NCBI GenBank assembly: GCA_014803855.1
Contig: JAAVAX010000001.1
Span: 3,842-67,841 of the forward strand
Source of the DNA: Mycoplasma sp.
Lineage (GTDB): Bacteria; Bacillota_I; Bacilli_A; Mycoplasmatales; Metamycoplasmataceae
Reading direction: 5' to 3'
DNA length: 64,000 nt
The notes beneath the pieces are model-generated. The model was not told where the DNA came from, made no database searches, and was given only the letters and a program-made list of their open reading frames with translations. Shown piece by piece: positions 43,333 to 55,719 of the stretch (positions are counted from its first letter, which is position 1; each line of letters starts with the position of its first letter). A program made the position numbers and the translations under genes.

Positions 43333-44076
43333 ATGCCCAAAATAATTGAAAACAAAATCTTAGATTACATTAAAAAACATAAAATTGTCAAATCAAGAGA
43401 AATTGAAAAATATTTTAATTTAACTCAATCTTCAGCAAGAAGATATTTAATTAAATTAGAAGAACAAGGTTATATCAATAGAACTTTTGGTGAAATTATT
43501 TTAAAAGACAATCATAGTTTTCAAGATCAAGATTTTGAAAAAAAAATTAACTCCAATTTGAATGTAAAAAAGTCAATAGCTAAATATGCATCCAAATTAT
43601 CTCTAGGGTATAAAACAGTATTTGTTGACTCAGGAAGTCTATGTTACTTTTTGCTTCAATACTTAGATAAAAAAGTAGAGTTATTTACAAATTCATTATC
43701 AAACGCTAAAAGAGCAATTGATTTAGGATTTGAAAATGTTAATATCCTTGGAGGTGTAATAAAACCTGAAACTAAATCAATAGTTGAATTTAATGAAGAA
43801 GAATTAAATAAAATAGTATTTCCAATTTCCTTCTTAGGTGTTAATGCTATTGATGATGAAGGGAATTTATATACACCTGAAAAAAGAGAGGCAAAAGCTA
43901 AAAATAATATAATCAAAAAAACATTAATTACTATTGTTCTTGCCGAAGAAGAAAAATTTAGTTTTAAATCAACATTTAAATTTAATGATGATGATTCAAA
44001 AATTATTATTGTTTCAAATATTAAAAACAAGAAAATAGAAAATGAAAATGTTCAAATAATAAATACAAAGGATTAA
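43333..44076 (+). CDS. DeoR family transcriptional regulator (FruR-like)
   Basis: 247 residues. N-terminal winged helix-turn-helix (residues about 1-55, IVKSREIEKYFNLTQSSARRYLIKLEEQGYI), then the sugar-phosphate sensing domain with KKSIAKYASKL, VFVDSGSLCYFLLQYL, LFTNSLSNAKRAI, VNILGGVIKPETKSIVE and the family-typical FLGVNAIDDEGNLYTP. Position directly before the fructose PTS gene points to a fructose-operon repressor that responds to fructose 1-phosphate. Confidence 0.92.
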   Translation: MPKIIENKILDYIKKHKIVKSREIEKYFNLTQSSARRYLIKLEEQGYINRTFGEIILKDNHSFQDQDFEKKINSNLNVKKSIAKYASKLSLGYKTVFVDSGSLCYFLLQYLDKKVELFTNSLSNAKRAIDLGFENVNILGGVIKPETKSIVEFNEEELNKIVFPISFLGVNAIDDEGNLYTPEKREAKAKNNIIKKTLITIVLAEEEKFSFKSTFKFNDDDSKIIIVSNIKNKKIENENVQIINTKD

Positions 44077-44085
44077 GGATTAAAA

Positions 44086-46245
44086 ATGAATTTTAATGAG
44101 TTTTTTAAGAATGATTTGATTGTCCTAGATAAATCATATAGTTCAAAAGAAAAAGCTCTTGAAAGTTTTGCCAAAATTCTTGTTGACAAAGGTTATGCTT
44201 CTGATAAAAAACGTGTTGTTGAAATGGCAATGAAAAGAGAAGCAGAGAGTTCAACTGGAATAGGTGAAGGTATTGCTATTCCTCACATCAGAGATGATGT
44301 TATGAAAGAATCTGTAATATTTTTTGCAAGAGTTAATTCTATGGATTGAGATTCACTAGATGGTCAACCAGTTAATTATGTATTCTTTATTGCACTAAAT
44401 CCCACCAGTAGTGGATCTCATGTTGAGATATTAGCTGCACTAATGAAATTGTTCATGAATGAACAGTTCAAAAAAGAACTTGAAAAAGTAAAAACAATTC
44501 CTGCATTAGTTAAACTAATGAATAAATTTAATAAAGAAGAAGAAAAAGAAGCTGCAAAAGAAGCTACTTCTTCAAATGATGGTAACTATGATATTGTTGC
44601 TGTAACTGCATGTCCTACTGGAATTGCTCATACATTTATGGCAAGGGACATGCTTGAAAAAGCTGCAAAAGAAATGAATATTAAAATTAAAGTTGAAACA
44701 CAAGGTGCTGATGGTGCTAAAAATGTTTTAACAGATCAAGATATAAAAAATGCTAAAGGTGTTTTAATTGCTTGTGATAGAGTTGTAGAATTATCTAAAT
44801 TCTCAGGTCACCCAAATGTATTAGAAATGGGTACCAAACCTGTTATTAAAGATGCAAAAAAAGAAATTCAAAAACTTTTAGATGGTCAAGGTGTGAAATT
44901 TGAAGGAAATTCAAAACAAAAAGAATCTTCTTCAGATGATAATAATCAAGAAATGTCATTTAATGGATTTGGTAAAAGATTATATAAATCATTAATGACT
45001 GGGGTTTCATATATGCTACCATTTGTGGTATTTGGTGGAATTCTAATTGCTATAGCATTCTTATTTGATATGGCAAATTCAGGTCAAAGTGATTTTGGTT
45101 CAGTTTCTCCTGCTGCTAAATGATTTAAAACATTAGGAGACTTATCATTTGGAATGATGGTTCCTATTATTGGTGCTTACATTACTTTTGCTATTGTTGG
45201 TCGTCAAGGTCTATTACCAGGATTTATAGTTGGATTAATGGCTCAAGGTAAATTTTTATTTAGTTTAAATCCTGAAACTGGTGTAGTTGATTGATTTACA
45301 ACAGCTGAAGCATCTGGGGGGGGTTCATCAGGAATTTTTGGAGCTATTGTTGGTGCATTTTTAGCTGCTGCTATTTTAATTGCACTTGTAAAATATGTTT
45401 TTGTTTACTTACCTGCAGCACTTTCAGGTATAAAAAACATTTTAATTATTCCGCTATTTGGAACATTAGCAATTGCTACTGCATTTTGAATAGTTAATAT
45501 CCCAATGATTTATGTAAACTATGGATTTACAAAATTCTTAGAATTAATGGATGGTAGACCATATTTAGCATGATTATTAGGAATGATTATTGGAGCAATG
45601 ATGGCTGTTGACCTTGGTGGACCAATCAATAAAGCAGCTTATGTATTTTCAATAACATCATTAGAAGCTGCAAAAGGAGAAGGTACAATATCAATGGCTG
45701 CTGCAATGGCTGGTGGTATGACTCCTCCTATTGGAATTGCTCTATGTTGTACATTCTTCAAAAAAATGTGAACTGATGATGAAAGAAAAACAGGAATGTT
45801 AAACTACATTATGGGATTAACATTTATTTCTGAAGGAGCTATTCCATTTACATTGAGTAAACCTAAAGTTATAATTCCTGCTAATGTTATTGGTGGAGCT
45901 ATAACTGGATTATTAATTGGAGCTTTAGGTGTTAGAATTTCTGCACCTCATGGTGGAATATTAACAGTTGCTTTATGTAAAACTGACTACATGCAAGGTG
46001 GAGCTTCAATTGGATTAGGTATATTATTCTTTATTGCTGCTATTGTTGTGGGTTCAGTTGTAGAAATGTTCTTTATTGTTTTATTCAACAAAATATTTTC
46101 AAATAAATCAAACAACAAAAAAGAAAATAATGTTGAAAATAAAACAAGAGTAAGAAAATCTTTTGCAAGAAAATCAGGAGCAGTAAAAGCACAAATTAAA
46201 AATGATAATTTCAACTCAAATTTATTATTATCTAATCAAATATAA
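44086..46245 (+). CDS. fruA: PTS fructose transporter, fused EIIABC
   Basis: 719 residues. Imports fructose and phosphorylates it to fructose 1-phosphate. EIIA domain with phospho-His in [10 protein letters not shown] (H67); EIIB with active Cys in [11 protein letters not shown] (C176) and [10 protein letters not shown] linker; EIIC from about residue 300 with eight or so membrane helices and [40 protein letters not shown] precedes the ATG. A run of eight G bases (45316-45323) encodes three glycines near residue 411; the frame is open as sequenced. The charged C-terminal tail is unusual. fruK follows after three bases. Confidence 0.96.
45316..45323 (+). repeat. Homopolymeric G8 tract inside fruA
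   Basis: Eight consecutive G bases code GGG-GGG-GG(T) in frame. In this AT-rich genome Gly is nearly always GGA or GGT, so the run stands out. A one-base slip would shift the EIIC frame. Confidence 0.9.
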
Positions 46246-46248
46246 ATC

Positions 46249-47160
46249 ATGATCTATACTATAACTTTTTCTCCTTCTATTGATTATGTAATCAATACCA
46301 AGGAAAATTTTGATCAAAATGATTTAAATCGAGTTGATAATTATGAATTCTTACCAGGTGGTAAAGGAATTAATGCTTCTATTGTTTTAAAAAGAATTGG
46401 ATTTGAAAACAAAGCTATTACTTTTTTAGGTGGTAGCACAAAAAATTTATTTCTTGATTTAATGAATAAAGAAAAAGTTGATTTTATTAACTTTGATTCT
46501 ACTAATGATACAAGAATAAATGTAAAAATGTTTGCAAATAACTCTACATTTGAAATCAATGGAACAAGAGCAAAAATATCTAATGATGAATATGAGAAAT
46601 TATTAAACCTTATTGATAAATTAGATAAAAATGATTTTGTTTTCATTATGGGAATATGTGAAGAAGAATTCCTAAAAAAATTAGTAGAAAAAATTCATTC
46701 TAAAGGAATTAAATTTGCACTAGATATAGATTCTAAAGTTGTGCTTGATCTATTAAAATATAATCCATTTATCATTAAGCCAAATAGAAGTGAATTAGAA
46801 TCACTTCTAAATACTAAAATTAATTCTATTGAAGATATGAAAAAAGCTATGATTTCATTAAAATCAAAAGGTTTACAAAATTTAATGGTTTCTGATGGTG
46901 GTAAAGGATCATATTTCATTAGTGAAGATAACAAATGTTATCAAATAACACTTAAAAAGAAATTTGACATTGTTTCTACTGTTGGCGCTGGAGATACATT
47001 AATTTCTTCTTTTACATCAATATATTACAAATCAAATGATGTAATAAGATCATTAAAAGAAGCTACATCATTATCAATCGGGACTTCATGTACAAGATTT
47101 TTAGCTTCAAAAGAAGATCAAACTAAATACATTGATGATGTTGAAGTTAAAGAAATATAA
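46249..47160 (+). CDS. fruK: 1-phosphofructokinase
   Basis: 303 residues. Phosphorylates fructose 1-phosphate to fructose 1,6-bisphosphate. PfkB/ribokinase-type: ITFSPSIDYVI, LPGGKGINASIVLKRIG (substrate Gly-Gly motif), IKPNRSELESLL, and the catalytic VSTVGAGDTLISSF (Asp base) near residue 249. Starts three bases after fruA, completing regulator-transporter-kinase. A terminator follows. Confidence 0.96.
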   Translation: MIYTITFSPSIDYVINTKENFDQNDLNRVDNYEFLPGGKGINASIVLKRIGFENKAITFLGGSTKNLFLDLMNKEKVDFINFDSTNDTRINVKMFANNSTFEINGTRAKISNDEYEKLLNLIDKLDKNDFVFIMGICEEEFLKKLVEKIHSKGIKFALDIDSKVVLDLLKYNPFIIKPNRSELESLLNTKINSIEDMKKAMISLKSKGLQNLMVSDGGKGSYFISEDNKCYQITLKKKFDIVSTVGAGDTLISSFTSIYYKSNDVIRSLKEATSLSIGTSCTRFLASKEDQTKYIDDVEVKEI

Positions 47161-47188
47161 TCTTAAATTAAAAATTAATTATATATGT

Positions 47189-47221
47189 AAAAATTGTCAA
47201 AAAAACTGACAATTTTTATTT
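47189..47221 (+). terminator. Terminator of the fructose operon
   Basis: AAAAATTGTCA (47189-47199), seven-base loop, TGACAATTTTT (47207-47217), an 11-bp stem followed by T-rich sequence. Confidence 0.88.
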
Positions 47222-47261
47222 TGCCAAAATTAAGAAAATATTTAATACAATATTAAATATT

Positions 47262-47582
47262 ATGGTTAAAAACAATAGTAAGAAAACACTAAATAATTCA
47301 AGTGACTTACAAATAAATATGAATATCAATAGACCTACTAATCTTTATCAAAGAAGTATGACTCATACTGAAAAGGCAAATGAAGTTATGAAAGACAGAT
47401 TAAAAACTAATGAATTTATTAAAAATCAAAACAAGTTTAATAAATTATTATTATCTTTTATCAAAGAGCAAAGAAAGCTAAATAAAAAATTAGAACTAAA
47501 AGTAGAAAAAAATGAGAGAAACATTGAAACATTAAAATGTGATGTTTTATTATTAAAAAAACTTTTATTAAAAAGTAGATAA
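47262..47582 (+). CDS. Hypothetical coiled-coil protein
   Basis: 106 residues, basic and soluble. The last 50 residues (KNQNKFNKLLLSFIKEQRKLNKKLELK...) have heptad-like leucine/isoleucine spacing, so a coiled coil or helical oligomer is likely. No ribosome site is visible; a TACAAT at 47247-47252 would start transcription within a few bases of the ATG, suggesting a leaderless message. Function unknown. Confidence 0.6.
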   Translation: MVKNNSKKTLNNSSDLQINMNINRPTNLYQRSMTHTEKANEVMKDRLKTNEFIKNQNKFNKLLLSFIKEQRKLNKKLELKVEKNERNIETLKCDVLLLKKLLLKSR

Positions 47583-47631
47583 TAATAGTTTTAATTTATT
47601 AGCAAAAAATAATTAATAATTAATTAAAAAA

Positions 47632-49230
47632 TTATTTTCAAATTGAATCTAAAGTATCAAATCTATTTTTCAATCATGATTTTAAATAATCAGCTGCTTC
47701 TTTTTGAGTAGTGCAACCTCAATTAGCTTCTGATTTTATAGCATAATATAAATCATCATAATTAGATGTCTCATTTGGGTTTTTATTATTTTCATTTTTC
47801 TTAACTTCTTCTTCAATGTATGGAGCAATGTTTTTTCACTTGTCATAATTAGCTTTATAGTTAGATACATATAAGTTTGATATATCATCAATATATCTTA
47901 ATATTTTATCCTGCACTAAATGTTCTTTCATTTCAGCTCATCTATCTTTAATTAATTTTTTAATTAAATCAGATGAATACAAAATTTTTAACCATGGATT
48001 GGTTGTATATCAATATTCAATAAATGATCCATTATAATCATCTGATAGATTTGCAGGAGGTAAATCTTCACACATACCTAAAGCAAAATCAAAATCTCAT
48101 GGTGCTTGAAAATGTAACTTACCGTTACCAGTTGGACTTAAATCAATACTCATGTAAAAACTAGAATTGTTAACATCATAATCACAAATAATTTCTTGTA
48201 ATATGCACAATGATACAACTGAATTTATATCAACAACATTTTCAAGTGCTTTATTTGGATCACTAATAGTTGTAGATTTAACAATATCAGTTTTATCATT
48301 ATTAAATTCTCAACATTCTTTTTTAACAATAGATCTATAAATGATCTTGTAAATATTTTCTAAATATTTTTCAATGAATGTTCTTTGTGTTTCATTATAT
48401 ATTTTGCTTTTTATTGTGTATGTATTAATTGGAGATATTATACTTTCTCCTTCATAATCAATTTTTATTTGTTCTAATGCTGGTTCAAAACGAGCATAAG
48501 AATCCATTTCTAATAAATATCCAATGTTAGTTCCTTGATAATCAGTAACCGGTTTTTCAATATTTACTCTTTCTGTAGCAACTTCATTTTGCTCACAAAG
48601 TAAATAAACGCCTCAATATTCACCATTTAAATATAGTTCAACATTAACAAAGTCACTTGCATAAAGACCTTGATCTTTATATAAAAATTGACCTAAATAT
48701 AGACCAACATTATTACGTAGCATAGAAACATCTCTTCAATTAGCCAAAAGAACTCAATCTTTAAATGCATATTTATTATTTAAAGACAACATTTCTTGAT
48801 TCTCTGTGAATTTTATTCTAAAAGGTTTTTTGTCATATATTGTGGTAGTGTTTCCACGAACTTTTACTTGTGCTAATAAATCTTTTCTAATTAAATTATC
48901 ATCTAAATTTTCAACTGTGATTGTTGCATTTTGATAAGGGAATTCTTGCTTTACAAAATCATATGAATCATTTCCATCTGAGACATAAATATCTTTTCTT
49001 TCAGTTGCAAAAGTATTGTTTTTATCTTGTGTATCAATTCTTATAATTGGCATCTTCTTATATAAATGTGGTTCATAACTATATGGAGTATTAGGATTGG
49101 TTGGTGTAGGTGGTATTGGATCTATCGGGTTTTGACCATTATCATTTTTTGCACAACTTGTAATAATAAAAGTACTACCAACTAGTAATACTGGTGATCA
49201 TGCACATAATAAACTCTTTTTCAATTTCAT
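47632..49230 (-). CDS. CotH-family kinase-like lipoprotein
   Basis: 532 residues. Signal peptide with lipobox ending at C26 (FIITSCAKN), then a Pro-rich spacer (DPIPPTPTNPNTP), so the protein should sit outside on the membrane. The rest matches the CotH family: KVRGNTTTIYDKKPFRIKF (from residue 125), KDWVLLANWRDVSMLRN, NGEYWGVYLLCEQ, D352 in DYDVNNSSFYM, and PWDFDFALG at 377-385. The Asp residues correspond to the catalytic/metal residues of the atypical kinase fold that in Bacillus phosphorylates spore-coat proteins. Nine or more TGA Trp codons. No spore here, so the substrate would be another surface protein; that is inference. No ribosome site before the ATG; an inverted repeat lies there instead. 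Confidence 0.85.
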
Positions 49231-49242
49231 AAACAAATATTA

Positions 49243-49264
49243 AACATTGATCATAATCAATGTT
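49243..49264. promoter_or_regulatory. 9-bp perfect inverted repeat before the CotH-like gene
   Basis: AACATTGAT (49243-49251), CATA, ATCAATGTT (49256-49264) lie 13 bases upstream of the start codon, just downstream of an AT-rich promoter-like region. It could be an operator or an RNA hairpin limiting translation. Confidence 0.6.
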
Positions 49265-49360
49265 GTAAATTTCCCTTTCCTTATATCATTAATTTTCACT
49301 AAATAAAATTTTACAATATCATTAATTTTTTATAATCAAAGCAAAGTAATCAAATAATAT

Positions 49361-49384
49361 AAAAAAGTCTTGTTTTCTACAAGA
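49361..49384 (-). terminator. Terminator after pyrG
   Basis: On the minus strand TCTTGT, a five-base loop and ACAAGA form a stem (49368-49384) followed by C and six T's. Confidence 0.7.
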
Positions 49385-49464
49385 ATATAAATATTAATAA
49401 ATCTTCTTTTATAAATAAGAAAAAAGAATTTTATTAATTTTGAAAAGCAACAATATTAAAAAAA

Positions 49465-51108
49465 TTAATTCACTTTTAATAAAACACTTTTTATAAATGC
49501 TGTAAATAATTTTGAAGGTCTTAATGGTTTAGCATTAAATTCAGGATGATATTGAACACCTACATAAAATGGATGATTATCTAATTCACAAACTTCAATC
49601 AATTTATTTTCTTCATTAAATCCTGAAAACTTAAATTCTTTATCCTCAATTTTAGGAACATATTTAGGATTTACTTCATATCTATGTCTACTTCTCTCAA
49701 ATATTTTACTTTGACCATAGATTTTTTTTATTAATGAATTTTCTTTTAGTATTACACCATCTGAACCTAGTCTTAATGTTCCACCAATATTTTCTCTATC
49801 TTTTCCTTCAATAATATCTAATATAAATGTACCTTTATCACTTATTTCACTAGAAGTAGCATCTTTTATACCTTTTAACCTAGCCTGATTAATGGTCATT
49901 GCTTGCATTCCAAAACAAATACCTAATGTTGGAATTTTATTTTTTCTTGTATAGTTAACTGTTGCTACTTTCCCTTCAAAACCACGTTTACCAAATCCAG
50001 GTAAAACAACAACACCATCTGCATCTCTAAGTTTTAGTGAGACATTTTTTTCATCTATCCCATCTGAAGAAATTCAATCAAATTTAATATTGGCATTTTC
50101 ATAAACACCACTTATAAATAATGCTTCTTTAATTGATTTATAAGCATCTTCTAATTCTATATATTTTCCAACCATAGCAATATTGATGTTTTTTTTCTCA
50201 TTATTTTCTAGCTTATTAACAAACTCTTCTCATTCTGTTAAATTAGATTTTTTAGGTTTTATTGAAAAATGCTCAAGGATTCTTGTGCAAACACCCTGAG
50301 ATTCTAAATATAATGGAATTTTATATACTGAATCAAAATCATATAAAGAAATTACACAATCTCTTTTAATGTAACTTAAATTAGATATTTTGTCAATAAT
50401 ATCATCATTAATTTGATTTTGAGATCTTAACAAAATCATATTTGGATTGATACCACTAGATGATAATAAAGAAATAGAATTCTGTGTTGGTTTGGTTTTA
50501 AATTCTTTTGATGCATTTATTCAGGGAACATATGTCACATGTACAAAATAAGAAGATTGAGGATTTTTAAATCCATATTCACTAATTGCTTTAATAAATG
50601 GAGAGGATTCAATGTCACCAATTGTTCCTCCAATTTCAACAATTAAAAAATCAGGTTTATTTTTACTTATTGTAGAGTCAATAACATTAATTATTTCATT
50701 AGTAAAGTGTGGGACCATTTGAACAGTTTTTCCATCATATTTACCTTTTCTTTCATTTTCAAAAATTCTTTGATAAATTTTACCAGTTGTATAATTTGAT
50801 TCTTTAGTCAATGTTTCATCAATAAATCTTTCATAGTGACCTAAATCCAAATCAGTTTCTCCACCATCTTCAGTGACATAAACTTCACCATGCTCATATG
50901 GAGATAAAACACCAGGATCAATATTTAAGTAGCAATCTAATTTTTGCATAAATATTTTGTATCCTCTTGCTTTTAATATATTTCCAATTGAAGCAGCAGT
51001 GATACCTTTACCAATTCCTGAAATTACACCACCAGTTACAAATATAACTTTAGTATTATTCTTTTTATTTTTGTTATTCACTTTTTCTTTTTGTTTTTTA
51101 ATTGCCAT
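49465..51108 (-). CDS. pyrG: CTP synthase
   Basis: 547 residues. Converts UTP to CTP with glutamine. Synthase domain: [78 protein letters not shown]. Glutaminase domain: GICFGMQAM nucleophile Cys, and [11 protein letters not shown] with catalytic His/Glu. An N-terminal Lys-rich extension of about 18 residues precedes the usual start; TGA Trp codons occur at VTYVPW and elsewhere. Confidence 0.97.
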
Positions 51109-51159
51109 AATAAAAAATATATTATATAAATAATATTGATAATATGTTATATATAAAAA

Positions 51160-51309
51160 TTATTTATTGTTTTCTTCATTTGAATTGGACGAATTATTTG
51201 AAGATGTAACAGCTGGTTTTATAACATAAACAGATAACAAAATAGTAGTTGCAACATATACAGCTAATATTGAACTAAAAATAATATACAACTTTCTCTT
51301 ACCTTTCAT
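51160..51309 (-). CDS. Tiny single-pass membrane protein
   Basis: 49 residues. MKGKRK, then one hydrophobic helix (about residues 8-32) and a Ser/Asn/Glu tail. AAAGG lies six bases before the ATG and its codon usage matches the neighbours, so it is probably real. It sits upstream of pyrG with a 51-base spacer. It contains no Trp. No family recognised; the tail faces outside if the basic end stays in. Confidence 0.6.
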   Translation of the reverse strand: MKGKRKLYIIFSSILAVYVATTILLSVYVIKPAVTSSNNSSNSNEENNK

Positions 51310-51401
51310 ATAAAACCTTTCTCATTTTATACATTAAAGTTTATCACTTTTTATATTGTTCAAATATACTATTTTAATGTTGTTGTTGATAATTAACATA
51401 C

Positions 51402-52265
51402 TTATTCATTTAAATTAACTTTTCATGAAAGTAATCATTCAACAATTTTAGGATCATCATGTGAAAAATATACTGATTGATTTGTGTTGACTTGTTTTAT
51501 TAAAACTAAATCATCATTATCTAATTTAATTCTTTCAATATCAAAATATTCCTTTATATGTTCTTCACTTGTTGATTTTATAAGAGGAATTATATTTCTA
51601 TCAACCAATCACTTAGTAATAATTTGTGCAATTGAAGCATTATGTTTATTGGCTATTGTTTTTAAAATTTCATTATTAAAAATGTTGTTTTTACCTGTAG
51701 CTAATGGTGATCAAGCCTCAACAATAACATTTTTTGATTTATAAAACTCAACATCATCTTCTCTGTGATAATATGGGTTAACTTCAATTTGATTAATGAC
51801 TGGAGTATTTCCTAATGAATTTGATAAGTTAACAAATTGAGATTTACTAAAATTACTTATTCCAATAGATTTAATTAATCCTTCTTTTTGAGCTTTCATC
51901 ATATCTCTATATGCTGAAAAAATATCATTATAAGGTTGGTGCAACAACATTAAGTCAATGTAATCTAAGTCTAATTTTTTCAATGCTACTTTTATTCCTT
52001 TATATGCATTGTGATATTGGTTGCAAAAAAGCTTAGTAGTGATAAATAAATCTTTTCTTTTACATATTCCATCATTAATAGCTCTCTTTATTGCTCTCCC
52101 AACCGCTTCCTCATTTAAATAAGCTGAAGCTGTATCAATTAATCTAAAACCATTTTTAATTGCTAAATATACAGACTCTTCACAGACACTTAAATCACTA
52201 TTTTGTCATACCCCAAAACCTATATATGGTATATTATTCCCATCATGTAATTTTAAATATTTCAT
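51402..52265 (-). CDS. Aldo/keto reductase
   Basis: 287 residues. NADPH-dependent carbonyl reductase of the 2,5-diketo-gluconate reductase type. Visible catalytic tetrad: Asp and Tyr in LIDTASAYLNEE, Lys in FITTKLF, His in LMLLHQP. SIGISNFSKSQF, INQIEVNPYYH and LIKSTSEEHIKEYFD complete the barrel. An uncommon gene in reduced mollicute genomes. AAGG precedes the ATG; inverted repeats lie between it and metG. Substrate unknown. Confidence 0.9.
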
Positions 52266-52310
52266 AATTAATACCTTTTTCCTTTTGTTTTCATTAATTT
52301 TAAATAGTCA

Positions 52311-52334
52311 ATACATTTTAGCATTAAAATGTAT
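52311..52334. repeat. 10-bp inverted repeat upstream of aldo/keto reductase
   Basis: ATACATTTTA (52311-52320), GCAT, TAAAATGTAT (52325-52334). A second palindrome, AATTAAATAT-AG-ATATTTAATT, lies at 52339-52360, touching the metG stop codon region. Neither has a T-run on the minus strand, so an operator of the reductase is as likely as a weak metG terminator. Confidence 0.5.
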
Positions 52335-52361
52335 TTTTAATTAAATATAGATATTTAATTA

Positions 52362-53918
<1,557 letters not shown>

Positions 53919-53989
53919 CTAAATTATAAAACATATTAAAATATATTTAATACATTAAAAAATGTTACAAAAATGAAAGAGGTTAATCT

Positions 53990-55051
53990 ATGATTGATTC
54001 ATCAAAAAAAATTAAAACAATAGCTTTTGCTATGAAAACAAAAGATAGTAAATTTGAAAAAATAGAAATTGAACGAAGAGCACTAAAACCATCTGATGTA
54101 TTAATTAAAATTAAATATGCTGGAATATGTCACTCAGACATTCATACTGCAAGATCAGAATGAGGTGAATGTATTTATCCTATTGTTCCAGGTCATGAAA
54201 TTGTAGGAGAAGTTGTATCTATTGGTAAAAAAGTGAACAATTTTAAAATAGGTGATATTGCTGGTGTAGGTTGCATGGTTAACAGTTGCCAAAAATGCAC
54301 AAATTGTAAAAAAGGATATGAACAAAACTGTAAAAATGGAACAGTATTTACATATAACTCATTAGACATTTATGACAAAAATGAACCAACATATGGGGGT
54401 TATTCAAACTATATTGTTGTAAATGAAAATTTTGTAATAAATGTACCTAAAAATGCACCTCTTGAATTTGTTGCTCCATTAATGTGTGCTGGTATTACTA
54501 CTTATTCACCATTAGCATTTTCAAAAATAAGCAAAGGTCAAAATGTTGCTGTTGCTGGTTTTGGTGGACTAGGTGTTATGGCTGTTAAATATGCTAAAAA
54601 ATTAGGAGCAAATGTTTATGTGTTCGCTAGAAATAATAAAAAAGAAAAAGATGCTAAAAAATTAGGAGTCAAAAAACTATATACATCATTAAATGATGTA
54701 AAAGAAGAATTTGATTTTATTATTTCAACTATTCCAACAAATTATGATGTAATGAAATATATTAATTTACTAAAATTTGGTGGAGAAATGTGTGTTTTAG
54801 GTGTACCACCACAAGATGTAAATTGAAGTATGAACCCATCACATTTGATATTTGCTAATCATAAAAAAATATATGGTTCTTTAATTGGTGGCATAAAATT
54901 AACTCAAGAAATGTTAGATTTTTCTCTAAAAAACAAAATATATCCTGAAATTGAAATCATTAAACCAAATAAAATTGATGATGCATACAAAAAAATGACC
55001 ACTGGAAAAGGTAAATTTAGATATGTAATTGATATGCAATCTGTAAAATAA
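53990..55051 (+). CDS. Zinc-dependent alcohol dehydrogenase
   Basis: 353 residues, cinnamyl-alcohol-dehydrogenase-like MDR family (YahK/Adh type). Catalytic zinc: C47 in AGICHSDIHTA, His-Glu in VPGHEIVGEV; structural zinc Cys4 in CQKCTNCKKGYEQNC. NAD(P) Rossmann motif AVAGFGGLGVMAVKYAKKLGANV. GAGG lies about seven bases before the ATG at 53990. Ends exactly where cmk ends on the other strand. Oxidises or reduces an alcohol/aldehyde; physiological substrate not readable. Confidence 0.93.
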
Positions 55052-55717
55052 TTAAATTCTATTTTTTGCTAAATCAACAATTTGTTTTACTACTTGTTCA
55101 ATTGTTAAATTAGAAGTATTAATTTCAATTGCTTCTGACACTTTTACTAAAGGTGTTATTTCTCTTTCACTATCTCTTTTATCTCTTTCAATAATGTTTT
55201 TTAGAACTTCTTCTTTATTAATGTTTTCACCTTTTTCTAGAAGTTGTTTTAATCTTCTTTCAACCCTTGTATCATTATTAGCAACTAAAAAAATTTTTAA
55301 TTGAGCATCCTTTAAAACAACTGATCCTATATCCCTACCTTCCATAACAACACCTGGTTTACTTTTAGCAATTTCCTGTTGTTTTTTCACACAAAATTCT
55401 CTAATAGATTTTAATTTTGCAACCTTAGAAGCAGAAATAGATATTTCATCTACTCAAAGATTCTTTGTAATATTTACATCATTTAATTTAATAATTTCAT
55501 TTGGTAATAACTCTAATTTAATATTTAAAATATTTGATAATATTTTTTTCTCATCACCTAAATCAATATTATTTTGTAAACAAAAATATCCAATAGCCCT
55601 ATACATCAGCCCAGTATTAATAAAAATAAGATCTAGCTCTTTAGCTACTAATTTGGCAACTGTACTTTTTCCGACACCAGATGGACCATCAATAGCTATA
55701 TTAATTTTTTTATTCAT
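55052..55717 (-). CDS. cmk: Cytidylate kinase
   Basis: 221 residues. Phosphorylates CMP and dCMP. P-loop [71 protein letters not shown] are diagnostic. One TGA Trp after VNITKNL. Its stop codon abuts the adh stop without spacer. Two bases separate it from the upstream hypothetical gene. Confidence 0.96.
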
Positions 55718-55719
55718 AC

